A DNA stretch of 9,535 nucleotides from Arthrobacter sp. (GTDB lineage: Bacteria > Actinomycetota > Actinomycetes > Actinomycetales > Micrococcaceae), in the NCBI GenBank assembly GCA_030147325.1, contig JASLAA010000057.1, positions 1 through 9,535 on the forward strand, written 5' to 3'. The notes beneath the pieces were generated by a model. The model did no database searches and was not told where the DNA came from. It saw nothing but the letters and a program-made list of their open reading frames with translations. Shown piece after piece: positions 1 to 6,063 of this stretch (the stretch's first letter is position 1; every line of letters begins with the position of its first letter). A program made the position numbers and the translations under genes.

Positions 1-48
1 TCCATCCCGGGCGAGACGGCAACCGGGAATGCAGGGCCCGTTCTTCCC

Positions 49-54
49 TAGAAT
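49..54 (+). promoter_or_regulatory. Possible -10 element upstream of the esterase gene
   Basis: TAGAAT, a five-of-six match to the TATAAT consensus, lies about 84 bases before the esterase start. No recognisable -35 hexamer is visible 16-18 bases upstream, so this is only a candidate. The rest of bases 1-137 shows no supported gene on either strand. Confidence 0.25.
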
Positions 55-137
55 CGCGGGGGGAGCATCGACGGAGTCCGTGGTCCGGCGGTCATCGCGC
101 CGCTCTCGTCGCCGCTCCGGCGGAGAACGGAGGACCG

Positions 138-854
138 ATGGTCAGCGACCGATCGAGCACCAGCCCGGAGGAACCGGCAGTGCTGCGGGCGAGGCCGGGA
201 ACGCCCGGCGCGGGGAGTAGAAAGAGAGCGGGCGTCCATCCCCTCGGGGTGGCGGTGGCGAGGGATCCCATCGTGTTCGTCCCCGAGTCCCTTCCCGCCG
301 GACAGCCGGTTCCCCTGCTCGTGGCGCTGCACGGCGCGGGTGGGGACGCCCAGGGCGGTCTGTCCGTGCTCAGGGCAGCTGCCGAGAAGCTGGGTGTCGT
401 CATCCTCGCACCGGCGTCACGGGGAGCCACCTGGGACGCCATCCGGGACGGGTACGGCCCGGACACCGCGGTCATCGACAGGGCGCTCGAGGAGGTCTTC
501 TCCTTCGTCCCGGTCGATCCCGAGCGGATCGGTGTCGCGGGTTTCTCCGACGGGGCCTCCTACGCGCTCGGACTGGGGCTGGCGAACGGTGAGCTCTTCC
601 GCAGGGTGGTCGCCTTCTCTCCCGGCTTCGTCCCTCGAGGGCCCGCCACCGGTCTGCCGGCCGTCTTCGTCTCCCACGGGACGCAGGACGCCGTGCTGCC
701 CATCGCCGCCACGAGCAGGCGCGTGGTGCCGGCCCTGCGTCAACGGGGCTACGAGGTGGCGTACCGGGAGTTCGACGGACCCCACACGGTGCCTGCCACG
801 ATCGCTCTCGAGGCTGCCCTCTGGTTGGACTGGACCGCGAGACCGACGTCGTGA
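138..854 (+). CDS. Alpha/beta-hydrolase fold esterase (carboxylesterase/phospholipase/PHB-depolymerase-like)
   Basis: This 238-residue protein is a predicted serine hydrolase of ester substrates; the substrate cannot be named. The fold is shown by an oxyanion-loop motif HGAGGD at residues 65-70, a nucleophile elbow GFSDGAS with Ser137, an acidic residue Asp184 in HGTQDAVLP, and His216 in FDGPHTVP. The order and spacing fit a Ser-Asp-His triad. The length suits the compact esterase/dienelactone-hydrolase-like families. The first 40 or so residues are Arg/Pro/Ser-rich with no signal peptide or membrane segment, so the enzyme is probably cytoplasmic. The ATG start is supported by GGAGGA at 129-134, although the spacer of 3 bases is short. 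The gene looks monocistronic: 49 bases separate it from the ligase gene, which seems to have its own promoter. The fold is secure; the specific activity is not. Confidence 0.8.
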   Translation: MVSDRSSTSPEEPAVLRARPGTPGAGSRKRAGVHPLGVAVARDPIVFVPESLPAGQPVPLLVALHGAGGDAQGGLSVLRAAAEKLGVVILAPASRGATWDAIRDGYGPDTAVIDRALEEVFSFVPVDPERIGVAGFSDGASYALGLGLANGELFRRVVAFSPGFVPRGPATGLPAVFVSHGTQDAVLPIAATSRRVVPALRQRGYEVAYREFDGPHTVPATIALEAALWLDWTARPTS

Positions 855-891
855 CCCAGGCCGGCCGGGCACCCGGGTTCCCACCACTGCC

Positions 892-897
892 TACGAT
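892..897 (+). promoter_or_regulatory. -10 element for a probably leaderless lipoate-ligase-family mRNA
   Basis: TACGAT ends six bases before the ATG at 904. Transcription normally starts about seven bases after the end of the -10 hexamer, which would place +1 on or next to the A of the start codon. No Shine-Dalgarno sequence precedes the ATG. The same TACGAT hexamer appears before thrS. No good -35 is visible around 869-874. Confidence 0.45.
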
Positions 898-903
898 GGG
901 TGA

Positions 904-1671
904 ATGAGTAATCCCTGGCAGGGCGTGGACGAGCTGTCTCTGGTCGTCGATCCTCCGTCGGACCATCCTGCCGAGGAGCTGGAGCGGGGCATCGGTCTGC
1001 TGCGGAGGGTCGCCGACGGTGCCGAGCCGCCGACGCTGCGTCTCTACCGCCCGAGTCCCACCGTCGCCTTCGGCCAGCGGGATGCCCGCCTACCGGGATT
1101 CGCGGAGGCCGGTGCTGCGGCGAGCCGCCACGGGTTCGCGCCGCTCGTCCGTCGGGCAGGCGGCCGGGCCGCCGCCTACCACCGGGGGTGCCTCGTCGTC
1201 GACCACATCGAACCGGCATCCGACGCCGTCGCGGGGACCACAGCGCGTTTCTCGGCCTTCGGAGGGTTCTTCGCCCAGGTCCTCACCGGCCTCGGTCTCG
1301 ATGCGCACGTGGGTGAGGTGCCGGGGGAGTACTGTCCGGGCGAGTACAGCGTGCACGGGCGGGCCGGCGGCGCTCCGGTCATCAAGCTCGTCGGGACGGC
1401 CCAGCGTGTGGTCGCGGGCGCCTGGCTCTTCTCGTCGGTCATCGTCGTCGAGGACTCCGAGCCGCTCCGGGCCGTCCTCACCGACGTCTACGCGGCCCTC
1501 GGGCTGCCATGGCGACCCCGGACGGCGGGCGCCGCCGAGGATCTCGCTGCCGGGACCACCGTGCGGGACGTCGAGGACGCGCTGCTCGCCGCGTACACGG
1601 CCCACGTGGTCCTGGACCGGACGGCGTCGCACCCGTCCCGACGGACAGGAACGACGCCGGGTGGTCAGTGA
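904..1671 (+). CDS. Lipoate-protein ligase A family protein (BPL/LplA/LipB fold)
   Basis: This 255-residue cytoplasmic protein belongs to the biotin/lipoate ligase fold. These enzymes attach lipoyl or a related cofactor to carrier domains of oxo-acid dehydrogenases or the glycine cleavage system. The fold's hallmark motifs are present: RRAGGRAAAYH at residues 83-93 (the RRxxGGxxxxH lipoate-binding loop), GEYCPGEYSV at 141-150, and Lys161 in IKLVGTAQR (158-168 region), where the catalytic lysine of LplA lies. The C-terminal 20 residues are Arg/Thr/Pro-rich and probably disordered. Many actinobacterial paralogues of this family are not proven ligases and may be amidotransferases or octanoyl-transferases, so no gene symbol is given. 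The ATG lacks a Shine-Dalgarno sequence and probably starts a leaderless transcript. The stop TGA at 1669-1671 lies inside the end of the convergent hydrolase gene. Confidence 0.82.
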   Translation: MSNPWQGVDELSLVVDPPSDHPAEELERGIGLLRRVADGAEPPTLRLYRPSPTVAFGQRDARLPGFAEAGAAASRHGFAPLVRRAGGRAAAYHRGCLVVDHIEPASDAVAGTTARFSAFGGFFAQVLTGLGLDAHVGEVPGEYCPGEYSVHGRAGGAPVIKLVGTAQRVVAGAWLFSSVIVVEDSEPLRAVLTDVYAALGLPWRPRTAGAAEDLAAGTTVRDVEDALLAAYTAHVVLDRTASHPSRRTGTTPGGQ

Positions 1672-2294
1672 CCCCGCTGGATCCACTCCTCCAGGTGCGG
1701 GGCCTCGTCGCCGATCGTGGTGCTGTCCCCGTGCCCGGGCCGCGCGATGGTGTCGGCCGGCAGGGTGAGCAGGCGCGTGCGGATGGACTCGATGATGGTC
1801 GGGAAGTCGCTGTAGGACCGACCCGTGGCACCTGGTCCGCCCTGGAACAGGGTGTCTCCGGTGAACACGGTCCCGGCCTCCTCCAGGTAGTAGCAGATGG
1901 AGCCCGGAGAGTGTCCCGGGGTGTGCAGCGCCGTGAGCGTCACCCCGGCCACCTCGATGACGTCGCCGTCACCGATGGACTGGTCGGGGCTCAGCTCGGG
2001 GAACACGGTGTCCCAGAGCATCCTGTCCCCGTCGTGCAGGTAGATGGGCGCGCGCACGGCATCGAAGAGTTCGCCGACCGCACGGATGTGGTCGTCGTGC
2101 GCGTGGGTCAGCAGGATGGCCCGGACCGTCCGGCCGTTGACCTGGTCCACGATCGCCGCTGCATCGTGCGGGGCGTCGATGATGACGCATTCCTCGTCGT
2201 CGCCGACGATCCAGACGTTGTTGTCCACGTCCCACGTCCCGCCGTCGAGCGAGAAGGTACCGGACGTGACGAGGTGCTCGATCCGCGCCGCCAT
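1665..2294 (-). CDS. Metallo-beta-lactamase-fold hydrolase (glyoxalase II-like), candidate S-formylmycothiol hydrolase
   Basis: This 209-residue cytoplasmic MBL-fold hydrolase carries all expected metal ligands: THAHDDH at residues 63-69 (His64, His66, Asp68, His69), His128 in HTPGHSPGS, Asp147 in FTGDTLF, and His188 in RPGHGD. This is the two-metal pattern of glyoxalase II-type thioesterases. Its ATG overlaps the stop of the upstream mycothiol-dependent dehydrogenase by one base (TGATG, 2296-2292), so the two are almost certainly co-translated. That context suggests hydrolysis of S-formylmycothiol to formate and mycothiol, the step after the dehydrogenase. This is inference; MBL-fold sequence alone does not give the substrate, and another thioester such as a mycothiol conjugate is possible. 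The stop (TGA, 1667-1665) lies within the last codons of the convergent lipoate-ligase-family gene. Confidence 0.88.
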   Translation of the reverse strand: MAARIEHLVTSGTFSLDGGTWDVDNNVWIVGDDEECVIIDAPHDAAAIVDQVNGRTVRAILLTHAHDDHIRAVGELFDAVRAPIYLHDGDRMLWDTVFPELSPDQSIGDGDVIEVAGVTLTALHTPGHSPGSICYYLEEAGTVFTGDTLFQGGPGATGRSYSDFPTIIESIRTRLLTLPADTIARPGHGDSTTIGDEAPHLEEWIQRGH

Positions 2295-3379
2295 CAGAGC
2301 TCCACCACCGATCGCAGCACCGCGCCGCCGTGCATCTTCCCGAAGGCTTCCTCCACCTGGTCGAGGCCGATGCGCTCCGTCACGAAGGCGTCGAGGTCGA
2401 GGTTCCCCTGGAGGTAGTGGCTGACGAGCATGGGGAAGTCGCGGCTCGGCAGGCAGTCGCCGTACCAGGAGGACTTCAGGGAACCGCCCCGGCCGAACAC
2501 GTCCAGCAGCGGGAGTTCGAGGGTCATCTCGGGGGTGGGCACGCCCACGAGCACCACGGTCCCGGCGAGGTCGCGGGCGTAGAACGCCTGCTTGTAGGTC
2601 TCGGGGCGGCCGACGGCGTCGATCACCACGTCCGCGCCGTTCCCGTCGGTCAGGGCGCGGATACCCTCGATCGGGTCCTCCTGCGTGGAGTTGATGACGT
2701 GGGTCGCCCCGAGTCCACGGGCGAGCTCGAGCTTCCGGTCGTCGATGTCGACGGCGATGATCGTCGTCGCACCCGCCAGCCTGGATCCCGCGACGGCGGC
2801 GATCCCCACTCCGCCGCAGCCGATCACCGCGACCGAATCCCCCCGGGAGACGTTGCCCGTGTTGATCGCTGCACCGATGCCGGCCATCACGCCGCACCCG
2901 AGCAGGCCGACGGCTGCGGCATCGGCCGCAGGATCCACCTTGGTGCACTGGCCCGCCGCGACGAGCGTCTTCTCGGCGAAGGCGCCGATACCCAGGGCCG
3001 GGGACAGCACGGTGCCGTCCTCGAGGGTCATCTTCTGGGTGGCGTTGGCGGTGTTGAAGCAGTACTGCGCCTCACCCCGCCGGCACGCCCGACATTCGCC
3101 GCAGACCGCCCGCCAGTTGAGGATGACCCGGTCTCCCGGAGCCACGGTCGTGACGTCGTCGCCCACCGCGCTGACGACGCCGGTGGCCTCGTGGCCGAGG
3201 AGGAAAGGGAACTCGTCGTTGATCCCGCCCTGCTTGTAATGCAGGTCGGTGTGGCAGACGCCACAGGTGAGGATGTCGACCAGCGCCTCGCCGGGACCGG
3301 GATCCGGAACCAGGATCGTCTCGATGGTGGCGGGGGCATCCTTGGCCCGCACGACGACGCCCTGAACTGTGTGCACCAT
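2294..3379 (-). CDS. mscR: S-(hydroxymethyl)mycothiol dehydrogenase (NAD/mycothiol-dependent formaldehyde dehydrogenase)
   Basis: This zinc-dependent medium-chain dehydrogenase oxidises the mycothiol-formaldehyde adduct to S-formylmycothiol; family members also reduce S-nitrosomycothiol. The 361-residue length is normal. Catalytic zinc ligands are Cys42 in GVCHTD, His63 in GHEATG and Cys162 in LLGCGV. Structural zinc ligands are Cys93, Cys96, Cys99 and Cys107. The nucleotide loop is GCGGVG at 187-192, and Asp211 at the end of the second Rossmann strand fits NAD(H) preference. I chose the ATG at 3379-3377 because MVHTVQGVVVRA matches where this family begins and GGAAGGA lies 10 bases upstream (3396-3390); the open frame continues to an ATG at 3481 but that extension is Arg-rich and runs through a hairpin. 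The gene is translationally coupled to the MBL-fold hydrolase. Mycoredoxin lies just upstream. Also known as adhE2/fadH in relatives. Confidence 0.93.
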   Translation of the reverse strand: MVHTVQGVVVRAKDAPATIETILVPDPGPGEALVDILTCGVCHTDLHYKQGGINDEFPFLLGHEATGVVSAVGDDVTTVAPGDRVILNWRAVCGECRACRRGEAQYCFNTANATQKMTLEDGTVLSPALGIGAFAEKTLVAAGQCTKVDPAADAAAVGLLGCGVMAGIGAAINTGNVSRGDSVAVIGCGGVGIAAVAGSRLAGATTIIAVDIDDRKLELARGLGATHVINSTQEDPIEGIRALTDGNGADVVIDAVGRPETYKQAFYARDLAGTVVLVGVPTPEMTLELPLLDVFGRGGSLKSSWYGDCLPSRDFPMLVSHYLQGNLDLDAFVTERIGLDQVEEAFGKMHGGAVLRSVVEL

Positions 3380-3396
3380 GTCTCTGCTGTCCTTCC

Positions 3397-3437
3397 GCTG
3401 GGAGCGGTGGCCCGGAGCACGGTCCACCGCTCCCAGC
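3397..3437 (-). terminator. 14-bp inverted repeat hairpin between mycoredoxin and the mycothiol dehydrogenase
   Basis: GCTGGGAGCGGTGG at 3397-3410 is an exact reverse complement of 3424-3437. Inside it, CCG (3412-3414) can pair with CGG (3420-3422) around a 5-nt loop, after one C/T mismatch. On the minus strand it starts 57 bases after the mycoredoxin stop and ends one base before the dehydrogenase Shine-Dalgarno sequence. There is no U-tract, so it would be an actinobacterial U-less terminator, a leader hairpin that can hide the ribosome site, or a protein operator. A TATGCT -10-like sequence (3440-3435) overlaps its distal edge. Confidence 0.6.
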
Positions 3438-3493
3438 ATATGGGGGACCGCGGCTCTCCGGACGGCAGGGCGGCTGCGCACGCAGCCGGCAGG

Positions 3494-3751
3494 CTAGACG
3501 GTGAGCTTCGCCCTGACATCGGCCAGCGAGGGATTCGTCGCCGTCGAGCCGTCCGGGAAGATCACGGTCGGTACCGTCTGGTTGCCGCCGTTGAGGGAGG
3601 CGACGAGGTCCGCGGTGCCCTCCACCTCCTCGATGTTCACCTCGGTGTACCCGATGCCCTGGGCGTCGAGCTGGGACTTCAGGCGCCGGCAGTACCCGCA
3701 CCACGAGGTCGAGAACATGGTGATGGATCCGGCTTCTGGCGTGTAGTCCAC
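3494..3751 (-). CDS. mrx1: Mycoredoxin 1 (glutaredoxin-like, mycothiol-dependent reductase)
   Basis: This 85-residue thioredoxin-fold protein matches actinobacterial mycoredoxin-1, which reduces protein-mycothiol mixed disulfides in the cytoplasm using mycothiol and mycothione reductase. The active site is CGYC at residues 18-21, in the context TSWCGYCRRLK. The cis-proline loop TVP is at 59-61, preceded by the conserved NGGNQ, and DGSTATNPS at 67-75 matches the family's C-terminal pattern. The start is GTG at 3751-3749, chosen because AAGGAG (3761-3756) lies four bases upstream and because residue 2 onward matches the family length; the open frame extends upstream but the extra residues are low-complexity and non-conserved. 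It is transcribed away from thrS. No clear promoter was found in the 299-base divergent gap. Confidence 0.92.
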   Translation of the reverse strand: MDYTPEAGSITMFSTSWCGYCRRLKSQLDAQGIGYTEVNIEEVEGTADLVASLNGGNQTVPTVIFPDGSTATNPSLADVRAKLTV

Positions 3752-3755
3752 GGTG

Positions 3756-3761
3756 CTCCTT
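3756..3761 (-). promoter_or_regulatory. Ribosome binding site fixing the GTG start of mycoredoxin
   Basis: AAGGAG on the minus strand, four bases before the GTG. It supports the short 85-residue form over the longer open frame. Confidence 0.7.
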
Positions 3762-3941
3762 CTCGCGCGCGGGGTCCGCACGCATGCGTCGATGCAGGCG
3801 GCTCGTCCGCCCGCACAGTCGTCAACACCGGACCCACCCCGGCCATTCCTGCTGCTGACGCGGCCTGGCGCGTGCCGACCACCCGCATGCAGTCGGAGCA
3901 CCTGGTCCGCCGTGCCGCCGGATCCCGTACCGGCGAGCTTG

Positions 3942-3971
3942 TTGGTCCGCCCTCGGACCACCCGATACGAT
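3942..3971 (+). promoter_or_regulatory. Promoter of the thrS operon
   Basis: TTGGTC (3942-3947) and TACGAT (3966-3971) are separated by 18 bases, giving a sigma-70-type promoter with a predicted start near 3977-3978. This leaves a leader of about 73 bases before the thrS GTG. The -10 hexamer is identical to that proposed for the lipoate-ligase-family gene. Confidence 0.5.
3943..3960. promoter_or_regulatory. Operator-like dyad overlapping the thrS promoter
   Basis: TGGTCCG (3943-3949) and CGGACCA (3954-3960) form a perfect 7-bp inverted repeat with a 4-base centre. The dyad covers most of the -35 hexamer and the spacer. TGGTCCGCC occurs again exactly 40 bases upstream (3903-3911), and another CGGACC lies at 3829-3834. 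The arrangement resembles a repressor site with accessory half-sites; the regulator is unknown. Confidence 0.4.
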
Positions 3972-3976
3972 CAACA

Positions 3977-4018
3977 CGGCGTCCCGGCCTGGCCGGGGAA
4001 CGCCGCGCCCTTCGGGGC
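3977..4018 (+). promoter_or_regulatory. Structured 5' leader of thrS (two adjacent hairpins)
   Basis: Hairpin 1: CGGCG (3977-3981) pairs with CGCCG (4001-4005), and CCCGGC (3983-3988) with GCCGGG (3992-3997), with a T-G wobble, a two-base AA bulge and a 3-base loop. Hairpin 2: GCCC (4007-4010) and GGGC (4015-4018) close a UUCG tetraloop. The structure begins at the predicted transcription start. No T-box consensus such as GGTGGNACC is visible. It may stabilise the mRNA, attenuate it, or bind ThrRS. Confidence 0.5.
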
Positions 4019-4037
4019 ACCCCTTTCCCCCTTCCCC

Positions 4038-4043
4038 AAGGAG
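4038..4043 (+). promoter_or_regulatory. Ribosome binding site fixing the GTG start of thrS
   Basis: AAGGAG lies seven bases before the GTG at 4051 and follows a pyrimidine-rich stretch likely to be single-stranded. Confidence 0.8.
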
Positions 4044-4050
4044 ACCCCCC

Positions 4051-6063
4051 GTGTCAGCGCCGCAGCCCATGAACCTCATCGTCGACGGCGAAGAGCGGCA
4101 GGCGACAACGGGGACCACCGGGGCGGAGCTGTTCGGCGAGCGGCGCGACGTCGTCGTGATGCGGGTCGACGGCGAGCTGAAGGACCTCGACCAGGTGGTG
4201 CCCGAAGGCGCCTCCGTGGAGTCGGTCACGCTCGAGGACCCGGCCGGGCTCGAGGTGCTCCGCCACTCCGCCGCCCACGTGATGGCGCAGGCCGTCCAGC
4301 AGCTGCGGCCGGATGCCAAGCTCGGCATAGGCCCCTACATCACGGACGGCTTCTACTTCGACTTCGACGTCGAGGAGCCGTTCACGCCCGAGGAGCTCAA
4401 GCAGCTCGAGAAGATGATGCTGAAGATCGTCAATGCCAACCAGCGCTTCGTGCGCCGGGTCGTCTCCGAGGACGAGGCACGCGACGCCATGAAGGACGAG
4501 CCGTACAAGCTCGAGCTCATCGGTCTCAAGGGTGGCGCGACCGATGAGGACGGTGCATCGGTGGAGGTCGGTGCGGGCGAGCTGACCATCTACGACAACG
4601 TGGACCGCAAGTCCGGCGACGTCGTCTGGCAGGACCTCTGCCGGGGCCCGCACCTGCCGAACACGAAGCTGATCTCCAACGCGTACGCCCTGACCCGCTC
4701 GGCCGCCGCCTACTGGCGAGGCAGCGAGAAGAACAAGCAGCTCCAGCGCATCTACGGCACCGCCTGGCCCACCAAGGACGCACTGAAGGCCTACCAGGAG
4801 CGGTTGGCCGAGGCCGAGCGCCGAGACCACCGGCGGCTGGGCACGGAACTGGACCTGTTCTCCTTCCCGGACGAGCTCGGCTCGGGTCTGCCGGTCTTCC
4901 ACCCCAAGGGCGGCATCATCCGCAAGGCCATGGAGGACTATTCGCGCCAGCGCCACACGGACGCCGGCTATGAGTTCGTCTATACGCCGCACATCACCAA
5001 GGGGCATCTCTACGAGGTCTCGGGCCACCTCGACTGGTACCGGGACGGCATGTTCCCGGCCATGCACGTCGACGAGGAACTCAACGACGACGGCACCGTG
5101 CGCAAGCCCGGGCAGGACTACTACCTCAAACCGATGAACTGCCCCATGCACAACCTCGTCTTCAGGTCCAGGGGGAGGTCCTACCGCGAACTCCCGCTGC
5201 GCCTGTTCGAGTTCGGGTCCGTGTACCGGTACGAGAAGTCCGGCGTGATCCACGGGCTGACGCGCGTTCGCGGGATGACCCAGGACGACGCCCACATCTA
5301 CTGCACCCGGGAGCAGATGAAGGACGAGCTCACGGGGACGCTGAACTTCGTGCTCGGGCTGCTCAAGGACTACGGCCTCGAGGACTTCTACCTGGAGCTC
5401 TCGACCCGCAACCCGGAGAAGTCCGTCGGTTCCGACGAGATCTGGGACGAGGCGACCCGCACCCTGGCCGAGGTGGCGGAGGCCTCCGGCCTGGAACTCG
5501 TGCCGGACCCGGGGGGAGCGGCCTTCTACGGTCCGAAGATCTCCGTGCAGGCGCGGGACGCCATCGGACGCACCTGGCAGATGTCCACCATCCAGCTGGA
5601 CTTCAACCTCCCCGACCGCTTCGAGCTCGAGTACCAGGCAGCGGACGGCACGCGCCAGCGGCCGGTCATGATCCACCGCGCTCTCTTCGGGTCGATCGAG
5701 CGCTTCATGGGGGTCCTCACCGAGCACTATGCGGGAGCATTCCCGGCCTGGCTCGCTCCCGTCCAGGTGCTGGCCGTTCCCGTGGCGGAGGCTTTCAACG
5801 ACTACCTCTACGACGTCGTGGACAGGTTGAAGGCCGAGGGTATCCGGGCGCAGGTCGACGCCGGATCCGACCGCTTCCCCAAGAAGATCAGGACGGCGAG
5901 CAAGGAGAAGGTGCCGTTCGTCCTCATCGCGGGCGGCGAGGACCAGGAGGCCAACGCCGTCTCGTTCAGGTTCCGTGACGGGAGCCAGGACAACCAGGTC
6001 CCCGTGGACGAGGCGGTCCGCAGGATCGTGGAGGCGGTCCGCACCAGGGAGGCCACTCCCTGA
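4051..6063 (+). CDS. thrS: Threonine-tRNA ligase
   Basis: This 670-residue class II synthetase charges tRNA-Thr and edits mischarged Ser-tRNA-Thr. Domains in order: an N-terminal TGS domain (about 5-65); the editing domain, with His72 and His76 in RHSAAHVMAQ and Asp195, Cys197 and His201 in QDLCRGPH; the catalytic core (about 270-565); and a C-terminal anticodon-binding domain (about 570-665). The catalytic zinc ligands are Cys364 in KPMNCPMH, His415 in QDDAHIYC and His542 in PVMIHRALFGS. Motif 2 is FEFGSVYRYEKSG at 386-398, with Arg393, and the motif 3 arginine is Arg551 in GSIERF. All catalytic and editing residues seem intact and length is normal. It begins with GTG after a good ribosome site and heads an operon, ending in TGATG with the next gene. 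The dyad promoter and folded leader suggest regulated expression. Confidence 0.98.
   Translation: MSAPQPMNLIVDGEERQATTGTTGAELFGERRDVVVMRVDGELKDLDQVVPEGASVESVTLEDPAGLEVLRHSAAHVMAQAVQQLRPDAKLGIGPYITDGFYFDFDVEEPFTPEELKQLEKMMLKIVNANQRFVRRVVSEDEARDAMKDEPYKLELIGLKGGATDEDGASVEVGAGELTIYDNVDRKSGDVVWQDLCRGPHLPNTKLISNAYALTRSAAAYWRGSEKNKQLQRIYGTAWPTKDALKAYQERLAEAERRDHRRLGTELDLFSFPDELGSGLPVFHPKGGIIRKAMEDYSRQRHTDAGYEFVYTPHITKGHLYEVSGHLDWYRDGMFPAMHVDEELNDDGTVRKPGQDYYLKPMNCPMHNLVFRSRGRSYRELPLRLFEFGSVYRYEKSGVIHGLTRVRGMTQDDAHIYCTREQMKDELTGTLNFVLGLLKDYGLEDFYLELSTRNPEKSVGSDEIWDEATRTLAEVAEASGLELVPDPGGAAFYGPKISVQARDAIGRTWQMSTIQLDFNLPDRFELEYQAADGTRQRPVMIHRALFGSIERFMGVLTEHYAGAFPAWLAPVQVLAVPVAEAFNDYLYDVVDRLKAEGIRAQVDAGSDRFPKKIRTASKEKVPFVLIAGGEDQEANAVSFRFRDGSQDNQVPVDEAVRRIVEAVRTREATP

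Noticed and set aside
138..260. Signal peptide or Tat motif at the esterase N-terminus
   Set aside because: The N-terminus has arginines but no following hydrophobic segment, so export is not supported.
3780..3789. 10-bp palindrome ACGCATGCGT upstream of mycoredoxin
   Set aside because: It is short and does not extend beyond 10 bp; in GC-rich DNA it may be chance, and there is no second copy nearby.
3791..3825. TTGACG (3825-3820, minus strand) as -35 of a mycoredoxin promoter
   Set aside because: The nearest TA-like hexamer (TGCATC, 3796-3791) is 23 bases away, too far for a sigma-70 promoter, and bases at the proper spacing are GCCGCC.
3972..4050. T-box riboswitch in the thrS leader
   Set aside because: No T-box consensus, specifier loop or stem I pattern is visible, and the leader of about 73 bases is too short for a full T-box.
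2330..4072. 580-codon plus-strand open frame across mycoredoxin and the dehydrogenase
   Set aside because: It is antisense to two genes with intact catalytic motifs and reads as Gly/Arg/His-rich sequence without conserved features.
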